Source of the DNA: Myxococcales bacterium
Lineage (GTDB): Bacteria; Myxococcota_A; Polyangia; Haliangiales; Haliangiaceae
Assembly (NCBI GenBank): GCA_016720595.1
Contig: JADKKI010000033.1
Coordinates: 1-64,000 of the forward strand
DNA length: 64,000 bases
Direction: 5' to 3'
Under the pieces are notes generated by a model, which was not told the DNA's origin, did no database searches, and saw nothing but the letters and a program-made list of their open reading frames with translations. This document shows, in pieces, positions 17,116 through 25,118 of the stretch. The position numbers and the translations under genes were made by a program. The first letter of the stretch is position 1. Every line of letters begins with the position of its first letter.

Positions 17116-17596
17116 CGTCAACGAGGATGGCGGAGAGGAAGGCGGAGACTCGATCTTCGCCGAGATCAACATCACCCCGCTGACCGACGTCTTCCTGGTG
17201 ATGGTGATCATCTTCATGGTCAGCGCTCTCGCCGTGCAGGTGGAGCGCAACCAGGAGAAGAAGAAGATCACGCAGGAGCAGGTCCAGGCCGAGCAGGAGA
17301 AGCGCTCCGGCATCAAGGTCAACCTGCCCTCGGGTGCGGCGCAGGAGATCGATCCATCGAAGGCCTCGCTGGTCCTCGAGATCCCGATCAACGGCGACGT
17401 TCAGGTCGGCGGCAAGCCGATGAAGGACGCGGACCTCGACAACCTGTTCCGCATCGCGTTCCAGAAGGACAAGGCCACCCAGGTCGTGCTCAAGGCCGAC
17501 AAGGGCGTGCAGCACGGCAAGGTCGTCAATCTGATGGAGCGCGCGAAGGCCTCGGGCCTGACGCGCCTCGCGATCGGCACGAGCGGCGGCGGCTGA
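17093..17596 (+). CDS. ExbD/TolR-family biopolymer transport protein
   Basis: 167 residues from ATG 17093 (a GTG at 17084 is also in frame; the ATG has AAGG at proper spacing). The start lies inside the last codons of exbB, so the two are coupled. It has one membrane helix, DVFLVMVIIFMVSALAVQV, preceded by EINITPLTDVFL with the conserved Asp of the ExbD/TolR family. A periplasmic domain follows, with an inserted Lys/Gln/Glu-rich stretch (NQEKKKITQEQVQAEQEKR) just after the helix. The gene ends on TGA directly abutting the convergent toxin stop (TGATCA). Confidence 0.92.
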   Translation: MAIGKQPDVNEDGGEEGGDSIFAEINITPLTDVFLVMVIIFMVSALAVQVERNQEKKKITQEQVQAEQEKRSGIKVNLPSGAAQEIDPSKASLVLEIPINGDVQVGGKPMKDADLDNLFRIAFQKDKATQVVLKADKGVQHGKVVNLMERAKASGLTRLAIGTSGGG

Positions 17597-17866
17597 TCAC
17601 GGCGCAGTGATCGCAAGCACTTCGACTCGCTTCGCTCGCGGCAGAACACGGTACACCGCGCGATGCCTCGTTCGCGCGGTGAGCAGCGCACGCCTTCCTC
17701 GCGGTCGAGCGAAGCCGCGATCGGGGTGCTGTGTGAGACTCGCCAGTAGGCGTCGTAGGTCCTGATCGAACTGTTCGGGCGCAAGGGGCCGATGTTGCCG
17801 CCACCACGCATCGATGCGAGCTGCCTGCCGCCTCGCGAGCGGCATCAGCACCACGGTGAACGACAC
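17597..17866 (-). CDS. RelE/ParE-type toxin
   Basis: 89 residues. The sequence MSFTVVLMPLARRQAARIDAWW, then LAPEQFDQDLRRLLASLTQHPDRG and RHRAVYRVLPRAKRVEVLAI, matches the ParE/RelE fold: two N-terminal helices and a basic beta sheet. The ATG is 3 bases after the antitoxin stop. RelE members cut mRNA on the ribosome and ParE members poison gyrase; sequence alone does not separate them here. It sits downstream of a helicase-nuclease pair. Confidence 0.85.
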   Translation of the reverse strand: MSFTVVLMPLARRQAARIDAWWRQHRPLAPEQFDQDLRRLLASLTQHPDRGFARPRGRRALLTARTRHRAVYRVLPRAKRVEVLAITAP

Positions 17867-17869
17867 GAT

Positions 17870-18148
17870 TCACGTCCGCCGTCGGCGTGCACGGCTGGCA
17901 CGCAGGATCGCCGCCGATTCGCGCCGGACCATCGCGGCTTCCCATGGCATGCCTTCGCCACGATCCGCCTCGGCCTCGGCGAGGAGCATTTCGCGCTCCC
18001 ACTCCTCCTCGGTGAGCACGATGTAGCCGCGGTGGTCGATCACGTAGTCGGTCGGCTCGATCTCGACAGTGACCAACGTGCCCTCGGGCAGATCCACGGC
18101 GACCACGCCGTTCTTGACCGTGCCCTTCCGCTTCATCACCTCCAACAT
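17870..18148 (-). CDS. Antitoxin partner of the RelE/ParE toxin
   Basis: 92 residues from ATG 18148 (GAGG site upstream; ATG 18136 is an alternative with a site too close). The core MKRKGTVKNGVVAVDLPEGTLVTVEIEP is a short beta-hairpin typical of small antitoxins encoded before ParE-like toxins. A Glu-rich middle (LTEEEWEREMLLAEAEADRG) and a basic C-terminus follow, likely the toxin-binding and nucleic-acid-binding parts. The order antitoxin then toxin with a 3-base gap is standard. It starts 11 bases after the Bax1-like gene ends, so it may be expressed with the helicase operon. Confidence 0.75.
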   Translation of the reverse strand: MLEVMKRKGTVKNGVVAVDLPEGTLVTVEIEPTDYVIDHRGYIVLTEEEWEREMLLAEAEADRGEGMPWEAAMVRRESAAILRASRARRRRT

Positions 18149-18159
18149 ACCACGCGGCC

Positions 18160-19278
18160 TCATGGCAGCCCCTCGAGGAAGCCAACCAGGGTCGGGGCGT
18201 CGAGCTTGCCGGTGTACGAGAACACGTGCGGATCGCACGCAGCCTCCGGCGCGCGCCGCTCGTCCACGCACAGCACCACGTCGCGGATCCCGGCGGCGCG
18301 ATAGTGCGCGAGCTTGGCCGCGAGGTAGTCCGCGGTGGCGAAGCCGACCAGCTCGATCCTCCACGCGCGATCCCGCAGCTGCACCGCGAGGTCCGGATAC
18401 AGCACCGCACGGTGGTGTGTGATCGGCGGCGGATCGAGGGTGACCTCGAGCGCCGCGCGGCGGAGCTGCCGCGCCAGCCGCTGCGCCGCGCTCGGCGTGC
18501 CGCGTGCCTCGGACACCGGGGGGAGGAGCACGGGGGAGACCAGCCGCAGCGCGGCGGGGCCATGACCGAAGTCGCAGTCGAGCACGAGCTCGAACCGTGG
18601 CGCAGCGGCGAGGAGCGGCATCAGCGCGGCCAGGGCACGGCCATAGACGCTGGTGGCGTGGAACAGCGCGAGTGGCCCGGTGACCCGAAGCTCGGTGACC
18701 TCGGTGACCTCGCTGGACTCCGCGCCCTCGCGATCGAGCGTGACGGTGCAGATCAGGCCGTAGCGCGCGGCCATGCGGATCAGCTCGTGGGCCTCGCCCC
18801 ATACGCGCAGGCGGACCTCGCGGGCGCGACGCACGGCGCGCTGGAGCCGATCGAGATTCGCGTAGGCGGCGAGGCGCAGCTCGGCGGGCCGGCCGTCGGG
18901 CAAGGTCACCGGGCGTTCGTTCGCGAGATCGATCCACATCAGCTCGCGGACCGCCTCGGCGTCGAGCCCGAGCTCGTCGCCCGCGGCGGTGAGGCGCTCG
19001 AGGCGGGTGGCGTCGTCGAGTGCGGGCGCGCCGAGCACGAGGGCGCGGACCTTGCGGGCGATCCGGCCGCGCTCGGCGCGCCCACCGAGCACGCGGCGCA
19101 GCGCCCCGAGTACGGCGGCGACACGCGCGGCGGCGATCGGCGTGTGCTCGAGCCGCTCGCGCAGCACGCGCCAGGGCTCCCCCGTGGCGGCGACCACGTG
19201 ATCGAGCACTGCCGCGATCCAGGGCACGTCGCGCGCGTCGTAGAGGCGCACCTCGCTCGCAGCGGCGGCGCCGCTCAC
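18160..19278 (-). CDS. DUF790 / Bax1-like nuclease, partner of XPB-type helicase
   Basis: 372 residues from a GTG that overlaps the helicase stop (GTGA), with GGAGG upstream. The N-terminal part is helical. The C-terminal part contains VLYPDLAVQLRDRAWRIELVGFATADYLAAKLAHYR, which matches the DUF790 pattern with an acidic nuclease-like core (PD...IE-V-GF). The founding member, archaeal Bax1, binds XPB helicase and cuts DNA at bubble or fork structures. Helicase and nuclease directly adjacent, as here, is the known arrangement. A role in repair by unwinding and incision is therefore likely, by family rather than by experiment. Confidence 0.8.
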   Translation of the reverse strand: MSGAAAASEVRLYDARDVPWIAAVLDHVVAATGEPWRVLRERLEHTPIAAARVAAVLGALRRVLGGRAERGRIARKVRALVLGAPALDDATRLERLTAAGDELGLDAEAVRELMWIDLANERPVTLPDGRPAELRLAAYANLDRLQRAVRRAREVRLRVWGEAHELIRMAARYGLICTVTLDREGAESSEVTEVTELRVTGPLALFHATSVYGRALAALMPLLAAAPRFELVLDCDFGHGPAALRLVSPVLLPPVSEARGTPSAAQRLARQLRRAALEVTLDPPPITHHRAVLYPDLAVQLRDRAWRIELVGFATADYLAAKLAHYRAAGIRDVVLCVDERRAPEAACDPHVFSYTGKLDAPTLVGFLEGLP

Positions 19279-20696
19279 GGCACACCTCCGAGCTGAGCAA
19301 CGCGCGCGGCACTCGCTGTGCCATTCAGCGTGTCGTTTGGCGTCTCGTTCGGGGCCGCGGCCAGGCCCGCGCGCCGCCGTTCGACGTACGCAACCTCCGT
19401 GGTCTCGGACACCGCGAGCTCGTAGATCTGCGCGCGCTTGCCCGGGCGGGGCCGCAGCACGCGGCCGATCCGCTGGATGTGGCGGCGTGCGCTGGCCGTT
19501 CCTCCGACGACGATCGCGATCTCGGCCTCCGGGACATCGAGGCCCTCGTCGAGGACCTGCGAGGACACCAGCACGTCGAGCTCGCCGCGCTCGAACCGTG
19601 CGAGCGCGAGGGCCCGCTCGGCGCGCGTGATCTCGTGCGTGATCGGCATGACCAGGAGCTCGCGCGCGATCGCATACGCGGTGGCGTTGTCGCCGGTGAA
19701 CACCAGGGTCCGCTGCCCGGCGTGGAGCGCGAGCAGCTCGCGCAGCGCGCGTTGCTTTCCCTCGGGGTACGCGAGCAACGCGCGATACTCGCGCCAGGCC
19801 GCGAGCGCCTCGCGCCCCGACGCGGTCTGCCGGGCGGCGCGGACGAACTCGGCCCAGCTCGCACCGGGCAGCGCGCGCTGGAACGGGGCGTAGACCGCGG
19901 TGAACCGCGCGCGGGCCTCGCGGTAGCGCAGCCGCTCGGGGCGCGTGAGCGCGATCGGCACGGTGGCGAGCCGGAACGGCGCGAGTGCGTCGCCCACCAG
20001 CTCGTCGATCGTGAGCGCATAGCTCACCGGCCCGAGATGACGGCGCAGGGCGGCCGGCTCCGCAGGTGGCGTGGCGGTCAGCCCGAGCCGCGCGGGCGCG
20101 ATCAGCATCTCGAAGATCTCCGCGGGGCACCACGCGCCCACGTGGTGCGCCTCGTCGACGATCACCAGGCCAAACCGGTCACCGATCCGGGGTGCCCACG
20201 CCACCGCACTCGCATACGTGGCCACGGTGATCGGCAGCACCTGATGATCTCCGTCGCCGAGCCGGCCGATCGGATGCGGCCACGCAGCCGCGAGCGTCCG
20301 CGCCCATTGGTCGAGCAGCACACGGGTCGGCACGAGCACCAGGGTCGCCACGCCGAGCTCCGCGATCGCGGCGACCGCGGTCAACGTCTTGCCAGCGCCG
20401 GTCGGCAGCGCGATCACCCCGCGGCGATGGGAGGCCGTCCAGCGCGCGATCGCCTCGCGCTGGTACCAGCGCAGCTCGGGCAGCGACCAGATCCCGGCGA
20501 GCCGCGCTGTCCGGCATTCGTCCGAGATCCGGACGCCCTCGTCCGCCAGCCGGCCAATCACGGACGCGTGGTGGTCCGCGGGAACGCGCCATCCGCGCAG
20601 CTCGGAATCCCACGCAGCCTCCGGAATTCGCGAGGGATCCTCGTTCCCGTGCTGTGCCTCGATCACCAGGGTTCCACGATCAAATCGAATCCGCAT
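19275..20696 (-). CDS. XPB/Rad25-like superfamily 2 DNA helicase
   Basis: 473 residues from ATG 20696. A short N-terminal domain resembling the XPB damage-recognition domain (WDSELRGWRVPADHHASVIGRL) is followed by Q-like LRWYQREAI, then Walker A LPTGAGKT (98-104), VLVPTRVLLDQW, and DEAH box IVDEAHHVG (181-184). Next come LTATP, then the second RecA domain with VSSQVLDEGLDVPEA and arginine-finger motif VI QRIGRVLRPRPGK. It is ATP-dependent and probably acts 3' to 5'. The C-terminus is coupled to the Bax1-like nuclease. This is a bacterial version of the pair best studied in archaea. Confidence 0.9.
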   Translation of the reverse strand: MRIRFDRGTLVIEAQHGNEDPSRIPEAAWDSELRGWRVPADHHASVIGRLADEGVRISDECRTARLAGIWSLPELRWYQREAIARWTASHRRGVIALPTGAGKTLTAVAAIAELGVATLVLVPTRVLLDQWARTLAAAWPHPIGRLGDGDHQVLPITVATYASAVAWAPRIGDRFGLVIVDEAHHVGAWCPAEIFEMLIAPARLGLTATPPAEPAALRRHLGPVSYALTIDELVGDALAPFRLATVPIALTRPERLRYREARARFTAVYAPFQRALPGASWAEFVRAARQTASGREALAAWREYRALLAYPEGKQRALRELLALHAGQRTLVFTGDNATAYAIARELLVMPITHEITRAERALALARFERGELDVLVSSQVLDEGLDVPEAEIAIVVGGTASARRHIQRIGRVLRPRPGKRAQIYELAVSETTEVAYVERRRAGLAAAPNETPNDTLNGTASAARVAQLGGVP

Positions 20697-20753
20697 GCGC
20701 GGCAGGGCAGCAACCCTCGTGCCGGAACGCGTTTCGTGCGAGGAACGACGGCA

Positions 20754-21632
20754 ATGACCCGCTCGCACCTCCTGATCTGTGCTGCCGTGCTGACGATCTC
20801 CACGCGCGCGCACGCCGAGCTCGAGCTCAAGAACGATGGCTTCGTCTCGGGATCCGCCGCCACGTTCCAGAACGGCTTCATCGCGGGGGAGGCGGGTGGC
20901 TCGCGCTTCCTCGCACCCTCGGCGGGGCGGCAGCTGCTCAAGGTGCAGCTCCTGTTCGGCGGCGCCGCGACGATGACGAACTTCACGATCAAGGTGTTCG
21001 ATGACACCGCAGGCACCGATGCGCCGGGCGCCGAGCTGTTCATGGCGGACTTCCAGCTCACGGGCTCGGACTCGGCGATGCAGGAGCTCGATCTGACGTC
21101 CGCGAACGTGCTGGTGCCGGCGCAGTTCCGCGTGGCGTTCGTGTTCCAGACCCCTGCGCCGCCCTCGATCGCGAGTGATGCCGATGGGATCTCCGCCGAC
21201 AAGAACTTCATCCTGACCGCGGCGGGATGGAAGAAGTCGAGCGCGCTCGGGGTCCCGGGCGACTGGGTGATCCGCGCGTTCGTCTCCGATGCCGGCAGCC
21301 CCGATGCAGGCGTCAACGTGTTCTGCGACGTCAACACCGAGTGCCCGGGCGGCCAGTACTGCGACGCGCCCCACCACGCGTGCACGTACGACTGCCGCAG
21401 CAACAGCGACTGCCCCAACAGCGGTACCTGCGACAGCCTCGGGCAGTGCTCCCCAGGCAGCGGCGACGGCGGCGGGTGCGCGGCAGGCGGTGGCGGAGCG
21501 ACCGGCGCGATGCTCGGCTTCGGCGGGCTCCTCGCGATCCTGCTCGCGCGCCGCGCGCGTCGCTCGGAGCGCTCAGGCCGGCGGGTCGAGCAGCGTGCTG
21601 CGATAGACGGCGAGATCCGGCGCCGGCGGTGA
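20754..21632 (+). CDS. Exported protein with MYXO-CTERM-like surface anchor
   Basis: 292 residues. A signal peptide (LLICAAVLTISTRAHA) is followed by a beta-rich domain of about 155 residues that looks like a carbohydrate- or protein-binding jelly roll. A Cys-rich segment follows with four CxxxxxC-type pairs (NTECPGGQYCDAPHHACTYDC), and then a tail of Gly-rich linker with Cys, a hydrophobic helix (AMLGFGGLLAILLA) and an Arg cluster. That tail is the MYXO-CTERM pattern, expected to be cut and lipid-anchored at the cell surface. The last 60 bases overlap the convergent gene. Confidence 0.8.
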   Translation: MTRSHLLICAAVLTISTRAHAELELKNDGFVSGSAATFQNGFIAGEAGGSRFLAPSAGRQLLKVQLLFGGAATMTNFTIKVFDDTAGTDAPGAELFMADFQLTGSDSAMQELDLTSANVLVPAQFRVAFVFQTPAPPSIASDADGISADKNFILTAAGWKKSSALGVPGDWVIRAFVSDAGSPDAGVNVFCDVNTECPGGQYCDAPHHACTYDCRSNSDCPNSGTCDSLGQCSPGSGDGGGCAAGGGGATGAMLGFGGLLAILLARRARRSERSGRRVEQRAAIDGEIRRRR

Positions 21633-22232
21633 CGCCAGCGTCAGCCACGGGCGCAGCGGCAGCGGCAGATCGACGCAGCAGATGCGGATCTCGCGCGTGC
21701 GGGCGATCTGCTCGAGATCATCGAGGACCTTGTCCAGCCGGTCACCGCTGAACGGGCAATAGAAGAAGAAGATCGATCCGATCGTGATCGAGCCGGCGAG
21801 CACGGTCGCATCACCGATCACCGGCGAGAACCGCAGCGCGCTGAAGCGCTCGGTCAGCGCGCGCGAGGCGAGGGCGAGGGCTGGCTGGATCTCGAGGCCG
21901 ATCGCCGGCGCGCCGGTCAACAGGTGCACGAGCGCCGCGGCGCGGCCCACCCCCGAGCCCACATCGACGAACACGTCGGTGCCCTGCACGCGCGCGTAGT
22001 CCACCACGCGCAGCAGCACGTCGACCGCGCACGGCAGGTACGGGACGCAGCCGCGCGGGAGCTCGGGACCGTCCTCCGGTGGTGGGTCGAGCTCGAGCAC
22101 GTGATCCACCCACGCGTCTCGTTCGAGCGCCGGCACGCTGGTCAGCGCCGCGCGGAACACGTCGGGCGGCGCCTGCTTGGCCACGAGCAGGGAACGCATC
22201 CGCTCCGCGCTCGCTCGCAGCGTGTCGTCCAC
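21573..22232 (-). CDS. Class I SAM-dependent methyltransferase-like protein
   Basis: 219 residues from the GTG at 22232; the frame is open to an ATG at 22340. The GTG is favoured because a TATGCT box lies 6 bases before it and because the longer start would run into the ribosome site of the divergent gene. Motif I of the SAM fold is good (DVFVDVGSGVGRAAALV), followed by GLEIQPALALASRAL and GDATVLAG. A strand IFFFYCPFSGDRLDKVL stands in the place of motif IV. This resembles the methyltransferases that modify lysines or small molecules (DOT1-like or class I); the substrate is unknown. Confidence 0.75.
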   Translation of the reverse strand: MDDTLRASAERMRSLLVAKQAPPDVFRAALTSVPALERDAWVDHVLELDPPPEDGPELPRGCVPYLPCAVDVLLRVVDYARVQGTDVFVDVGSGVGRAAALVHLLTGAPAIGLEIQPALALASRALTERFSALRFSPVIGDATVLAGSITIGSIFFFYCPFSGDRLDKVLDDLEQIARTREIRICCVDLPLPLRPWLTLASPPAPDLAVYRSTLLDPPA

Positions 22233-22238
22233 GCTCCG

Positions 22239-22244
22239 AGCATA
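22239..22244 (-). promoter_or_regulatory. TATGCT -10-like box, 6 bases before GTG 22232
   Basis: On the minus strand TATGCT, then 6 bases, then GTG. It supports the GTG start and a leaderless transcript for the methyltransferase-like gene. Confidence 0.45.
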
Positions 22245-22342
22245 GCGGAGCTCGTCGACGGTTTCTGTGATGTCGGGCTGATGTCGGCTGCGCGCCGGTC
22301 CAGCCGTACAACGGTACGAGCCGTCCCACACAGGAGTCATTC

Positions 22343-22915
22343 ATGTCTCGCCTAGCCATCACGAGCCTCGTTCTTGCCCTGTCGTTCGTCACCGCCTGCA
22401 CCACCAACGAGGGAGGTGGTGGGGGAGGTGGCTCGGGCAGTGGCAGTGGTAGCGGCTCCGGATCGGGTGGTGGTGGCGGCGGCGGTGGTGGTGGCGGCGG
22501 CGGTGTGACGGTGTCGCCGCTGGCCGGCGAATGGTTCTACGCGGAGACCACGCCGGTCTCGACGACCTGCCCGGGCAACCTCGACAATGGTGAATCCGGC
22601 GACTTCGTGATCGATTCGGTGACGGCCTCGGGCTTTCGCGTGATCCCCGCGGACGGCACCGCGCCGTTCGCCTGCACGCTCACCGGCGGCAGTGCGTTCA
22701 GCTGCCCGAACCGCGTGACCCAGACCCAGCCGTATCCCAACGTCGATGCGACGCTCACCGTGCACGGCACGATCTCGGGCACGTTCAGCGCCGCCAACCG
22801 CGCGAGCGGTCGCCAGCAGGCGACGGTGGACTGCGCGGGGACGAGCTGCGCGAGCCTCGGCGGCAGCCAGCTGCCTTGCCAGTTCCAGGTGGACTTCGTG
22901 GTCTCCGCGTACTGA
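22343..22915 (+). CDS. Gly/Ser-rich lipoprotein
   Basis: 190 residues with a CAGGAG ribosome site. The signal peptide ends in a lipobox FVTAC (Cys at about 19). A run of some 35 Gly and Ser residues follows as a flexible spacer, then a compact beta domain with three or four cysteine pairs (TTCPGN, PFACTL, FSCPN, VDCAGTSC, LPCQF). No family is recognised. The spacer suggests the domain is held away from the outer membrane. The gene stops inside a 12-base palindrome shared with the convergent neighbour. Confidence 0.75.
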   Translation: MSRLAITSLVLALSFVTACTTNEGGGGGGGSGSGSGSGSGSGGGGGGGGGGGGGVTVSPLAGEWFYAETTPVSTTCPGNLDNGESGDFVIDSVTASGFRVIPADGTAPFACTLTGGSAFSCPNRVTQTQPYPNVDATLTVHGTISGTFSAANRASGRQQATVDCAGTSCASLGGSQLPCQFQVDFVVSAY

Positions 22916-22923
22916 CCGGTCAG
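22912..22923. terminator. CTGACCGGTCAG palindrome carrying both convergent stop codons
   Basis: A perfect 12-base palindrome. The TGA of the plus-strand lipoprotein and the TGA of the minus-strand lipoprotein are its mirror images. It is short and has no T-run, so it may only be a weak bidirectional hairpin. Confidence 0.3.
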
Positions 22924-23717
22924 CGCAGCGCGAACAGCCGGTACTGCACCTCGGGGGCGACGCACGGCTCGACGACGCTCCACGACAGCTCGACGAGCAC
23001 GCGCTTGCGCGGGGTATCGAACCACGCCCGCGTGGCCATCGGCTTCGCGATGCACTCCTCGCCCGCCATCATCGCGGTGGGCTGGTTGGGGAGGTTATCG
23101 GTGCCCTGGACGATCCCGCTGGGGTCGCTCAGCTGGAGCAGGAGGCCAGACTCGGTCCGCTGCTGTTCGAGGCGGGCCGGGCCGACGGTGGTCGTGCCCA
23201 TCGCGAGCGCTGGGACCGAGCCCTCGAACGCGGAGAACTTGTCGGCGCCGAGCCGCGTGACGATCGTCTGCGCCTGCGTGGTCAGGCGATCTCGATCGAA
23301 GATCGGCTGTGCGGTTCCGTCGGGTGAGCCCTCGGCGAGCAGCTTCGCGAGCATCGCATCGACGAGCGGGATGGTCTCGACCGAGTCCCACGGCCCGCCG
23401 GCGCCCACCGGCAGGAACATCACCGAGTAGATCGACGCCTCGGTCTGCCGGAGCGGCGTGGCGACCGCGACCGCCGCGATCCCGTTCGCGGCGAGCAGCG
23501 GGAACGCCGGCACCTTGCCGCCGAACGCCTGGGCGATGATCGCTGGGGTCGGATCGTCGGTCGGCGGTGTGGCGCTCGCGCTGCCCTCACCCAGCTGAGC
23601 GCTCCCGGAGCCGGCGCTCCCGGAGCCGGCGCTCCCACCGCCACCGCTGCCACCACCACTACCGGACTTGGTTCCACACGCAGCGCTCACCAGCGCCGCC
23701 GCCACGATCCACTTCAT
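22920..23717 (-). CDS. Lipoprotein, unknown function
   Basis: 265 residues from ATG 23717 (MKWIVAAALVSAACGTKSG). A short signal with lipobox VSAAC is followed by a Gly/Ser spacer containing GSAGSG repeats, then a mixed alpha/beta domain from about residue 60 with FPLLAANGIAAVAVATPL. There is a late pair of cysteines. The domain is not recognised. It shares its layout (lipobox, Gly/Ser spacer, single domain) with the convergent neighbour, although the domains themselves differ. Confidence 0.75.
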   Translation of the reverse strand: MKWIVAAALVSAACGTKSGSGGGSGGGGSAGSGSAGSGSAQLGEGSASATPPTDDPTPAIIAQAFGGKVPAFPLLAANGIAAVAVATPLRQTEASIYSVMFLPVGAGGPWDSVETIPLVDAMLAKLLAEGSPDGTAQPIFDRDRLTTQAQTIVTRLGADKFSAFEGSVPALAMGTTTVGPARLEQQRTESGLLLQLSDPSGIVQGTDNLPNQPTAMMAGEECIAKPMATRAWFDTPRKRVLVELSWSVVEPCVAPEVQYRLFALR

Positions 23718-23724
23718 CCCGCGA

Positions 23725-23730
23725 ACGCTA
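23725..23730 (-). promoter_or_regulatory. TAGCGT -10-like box, 7 bases before ATG 23717
   Basis: A weaker member of the short-spaced -10 group: TAGCGT, 7 bases, ATG on the minus strand. Confidence 0.25.
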
Positions 23731-23804
23731 ACACGCAGGATCTCGGCTCGCCGCCTCGCGGTTCGTGACACCCGTCGCCGGCAGAGCCTTGGCTCGTCAC
23801 GCGA

Positions 23805-25118
23805 TCAGAGCAGCACGCCGCCCGACGGAACGCCGGCATCTGGCGCCACCGGCGGCGGCTCGGCGCTTCCCGCGTTGCTGCCCTGCTCGGGCTCGACGGG
23901 GAGCGCGACCCCGGGAGGTGCGGTCGGCCGCTCCGACGGCGGCAGCGGCGGGAACGTGGCCGCGGGAATGCCTCCGGGCCCCGCACGAAGCTGTTCGATC
24001 AGCGTGCGCGTGTACTTCGCCCACTCCGCGGCATCCTTGAAGTGCTGGGGCCGCTGGAGGGCGGCGGCATCGAACTGCTTCGCGGCGTCGGCGAGCCCAT
24101 CGGACGCGCCCTTGAGCCGTGCCGACGCACGCCAGTACACGACGTCGCCGAGGTAGCGATCGATCTCGGCGCGCGCGTTCTTGGCATCCTCGTCGGAGTC
24201 GAGCGAACGCGTCATCAGGAGCGCTTGCTTGAGCGCGGCCTCGGCGTCATCGACCTTGGTGATCTCCCGAGCGCCGAGCTGCTTGTCGGCGAACGCCACC
24301 AGCATCGCGAGGTACCACTTCGCGAGCTCGCCGCGATTCTCGGTCTCGCGCGGCTGGCACGCGGTCTCTGGCGGAATCTTCAGCGCTTGCCACTCCGCGC
24401 CGTCGAGCGCCGAGCTTCCCCAGGGCGGGAACGAGCGTCCTTGCAGGGCGACCACGCGGTCCGCCTCGCAGGCCAGGAAGTACTTCGCGCTGTTCGCCTT
24501 GCCGAGGAACACCAGCGCCGCGATGCCGCTACCGACGAAGATGCTGAGCGCGGCGATCGCGATCGTCTTTCGGCTCCGCCGCTTGCCGGTCCCGTCGTCA
24601 TCGTCGTCGTCGTCGTCGTCGTCACCGCCATCGTTCGTCGTCGGCTTCGTCGGCGCGGGGCGCTTGGCCGGCTTGGCTGCCTTGACCTTGGGCTCGGCGC
24701 GCGGGGTTGCCCCCACCGCGTCGCGGAGCTCGTTCTCGCTGTACGCCTCGGGCAGGAGCGGCGCCTCCGGCGCTGGCGCCGCGGGTGCCTCGGTCCACGC
24801 TTGCGCTGCGGGTGCCTCGGTCCACGCCTGACCGGCCGGCGTCTCCCAGACCTGGCCGCCCGAACCGAGCTCTGGCTGCGGCGGTTCGGAGGCGCCGAGA
24901 GGCGCGGGCTCGTAGCGGGCGGCGTCGAACAGCGCGGGCTCGGGAGCCAAAGGCTCGGCGGGTGCCGGCTCGGTCTGGACGAACGCGGTGGGGGGGATGC
25001 TCGGAGAGGGCTCGCCGCGACGGCGGACCGGCGGCAGGCTGGCGAGAGGTAGGGGTGCGAACGGGTCGGGCTTGTCGGGCTTGTCGCCACCGCCATCGCC
25101 GCCGCCGGCTGCGCTCAC
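23805..25118 (-). CDS. Single-pass membrane protein with poly-Asp segment and helical C-terminal domain
   Basis: 437 residues from a GTG overlapping the stop of the diguanylate cyclase gene (GTGA). The N-terminal 190 residues are Pro/Ala/Glu-rich and disordered-looking, with a repeated AWTEAPAA unit. A Lys/Pro stretch and a run of ten Asp residues, encoded by a GAC repeat (GTC on the plus strand near 24597-24622), follow. One membrane helix comes next (TIAIAALSIFVGSGIAALVFLG), and then an external helical region (ALKQALLMTRSLDSDEDAK) that looks like TPR or related helix pairs. The tail is Pro-rich. Co-translation with a GAF-GGDEF protein suggests a signalling or envelope role; no family name can be given. 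Confidence 0.7.
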   Translation of the reverse strand: MSAAGGGDGGGDKPDKPDPFAPLPLASLPPVRRRGEPSPSIPPTAFVQTEPAPAEPLAPEPALFDAARYEPAPLGASEPPQPELGSGGQVWETPAGQAWTEAPAAQAWTEAPAAPAPEAPLLPEAYSENELRDAVGATPRAEPKVKAAKPAKRPAPTKPTTNDGGDDDDDDDDDDGTGKRRSRKTIAIAALSIFVGSGIAALVFLGKANSAKYFLACEADRVVALQGRSFPPWGSSALDGAEWQALKIPPETACQPRETENRGELAKWYLAMLVAFADKQLGAREITKVDDAEAALKQALLMTRSLDSDEDAKNARAEIDRYLGDVVYWRASARLKGASDGLADAAKQFDAAALQRPQHFKDAAEWAKYTRTLIEQLRAGPGGIPAATFPPLPPSERPTAPPGVALPVEPEQGSNAGSAEPPPVAPDAGVPSGGVLL

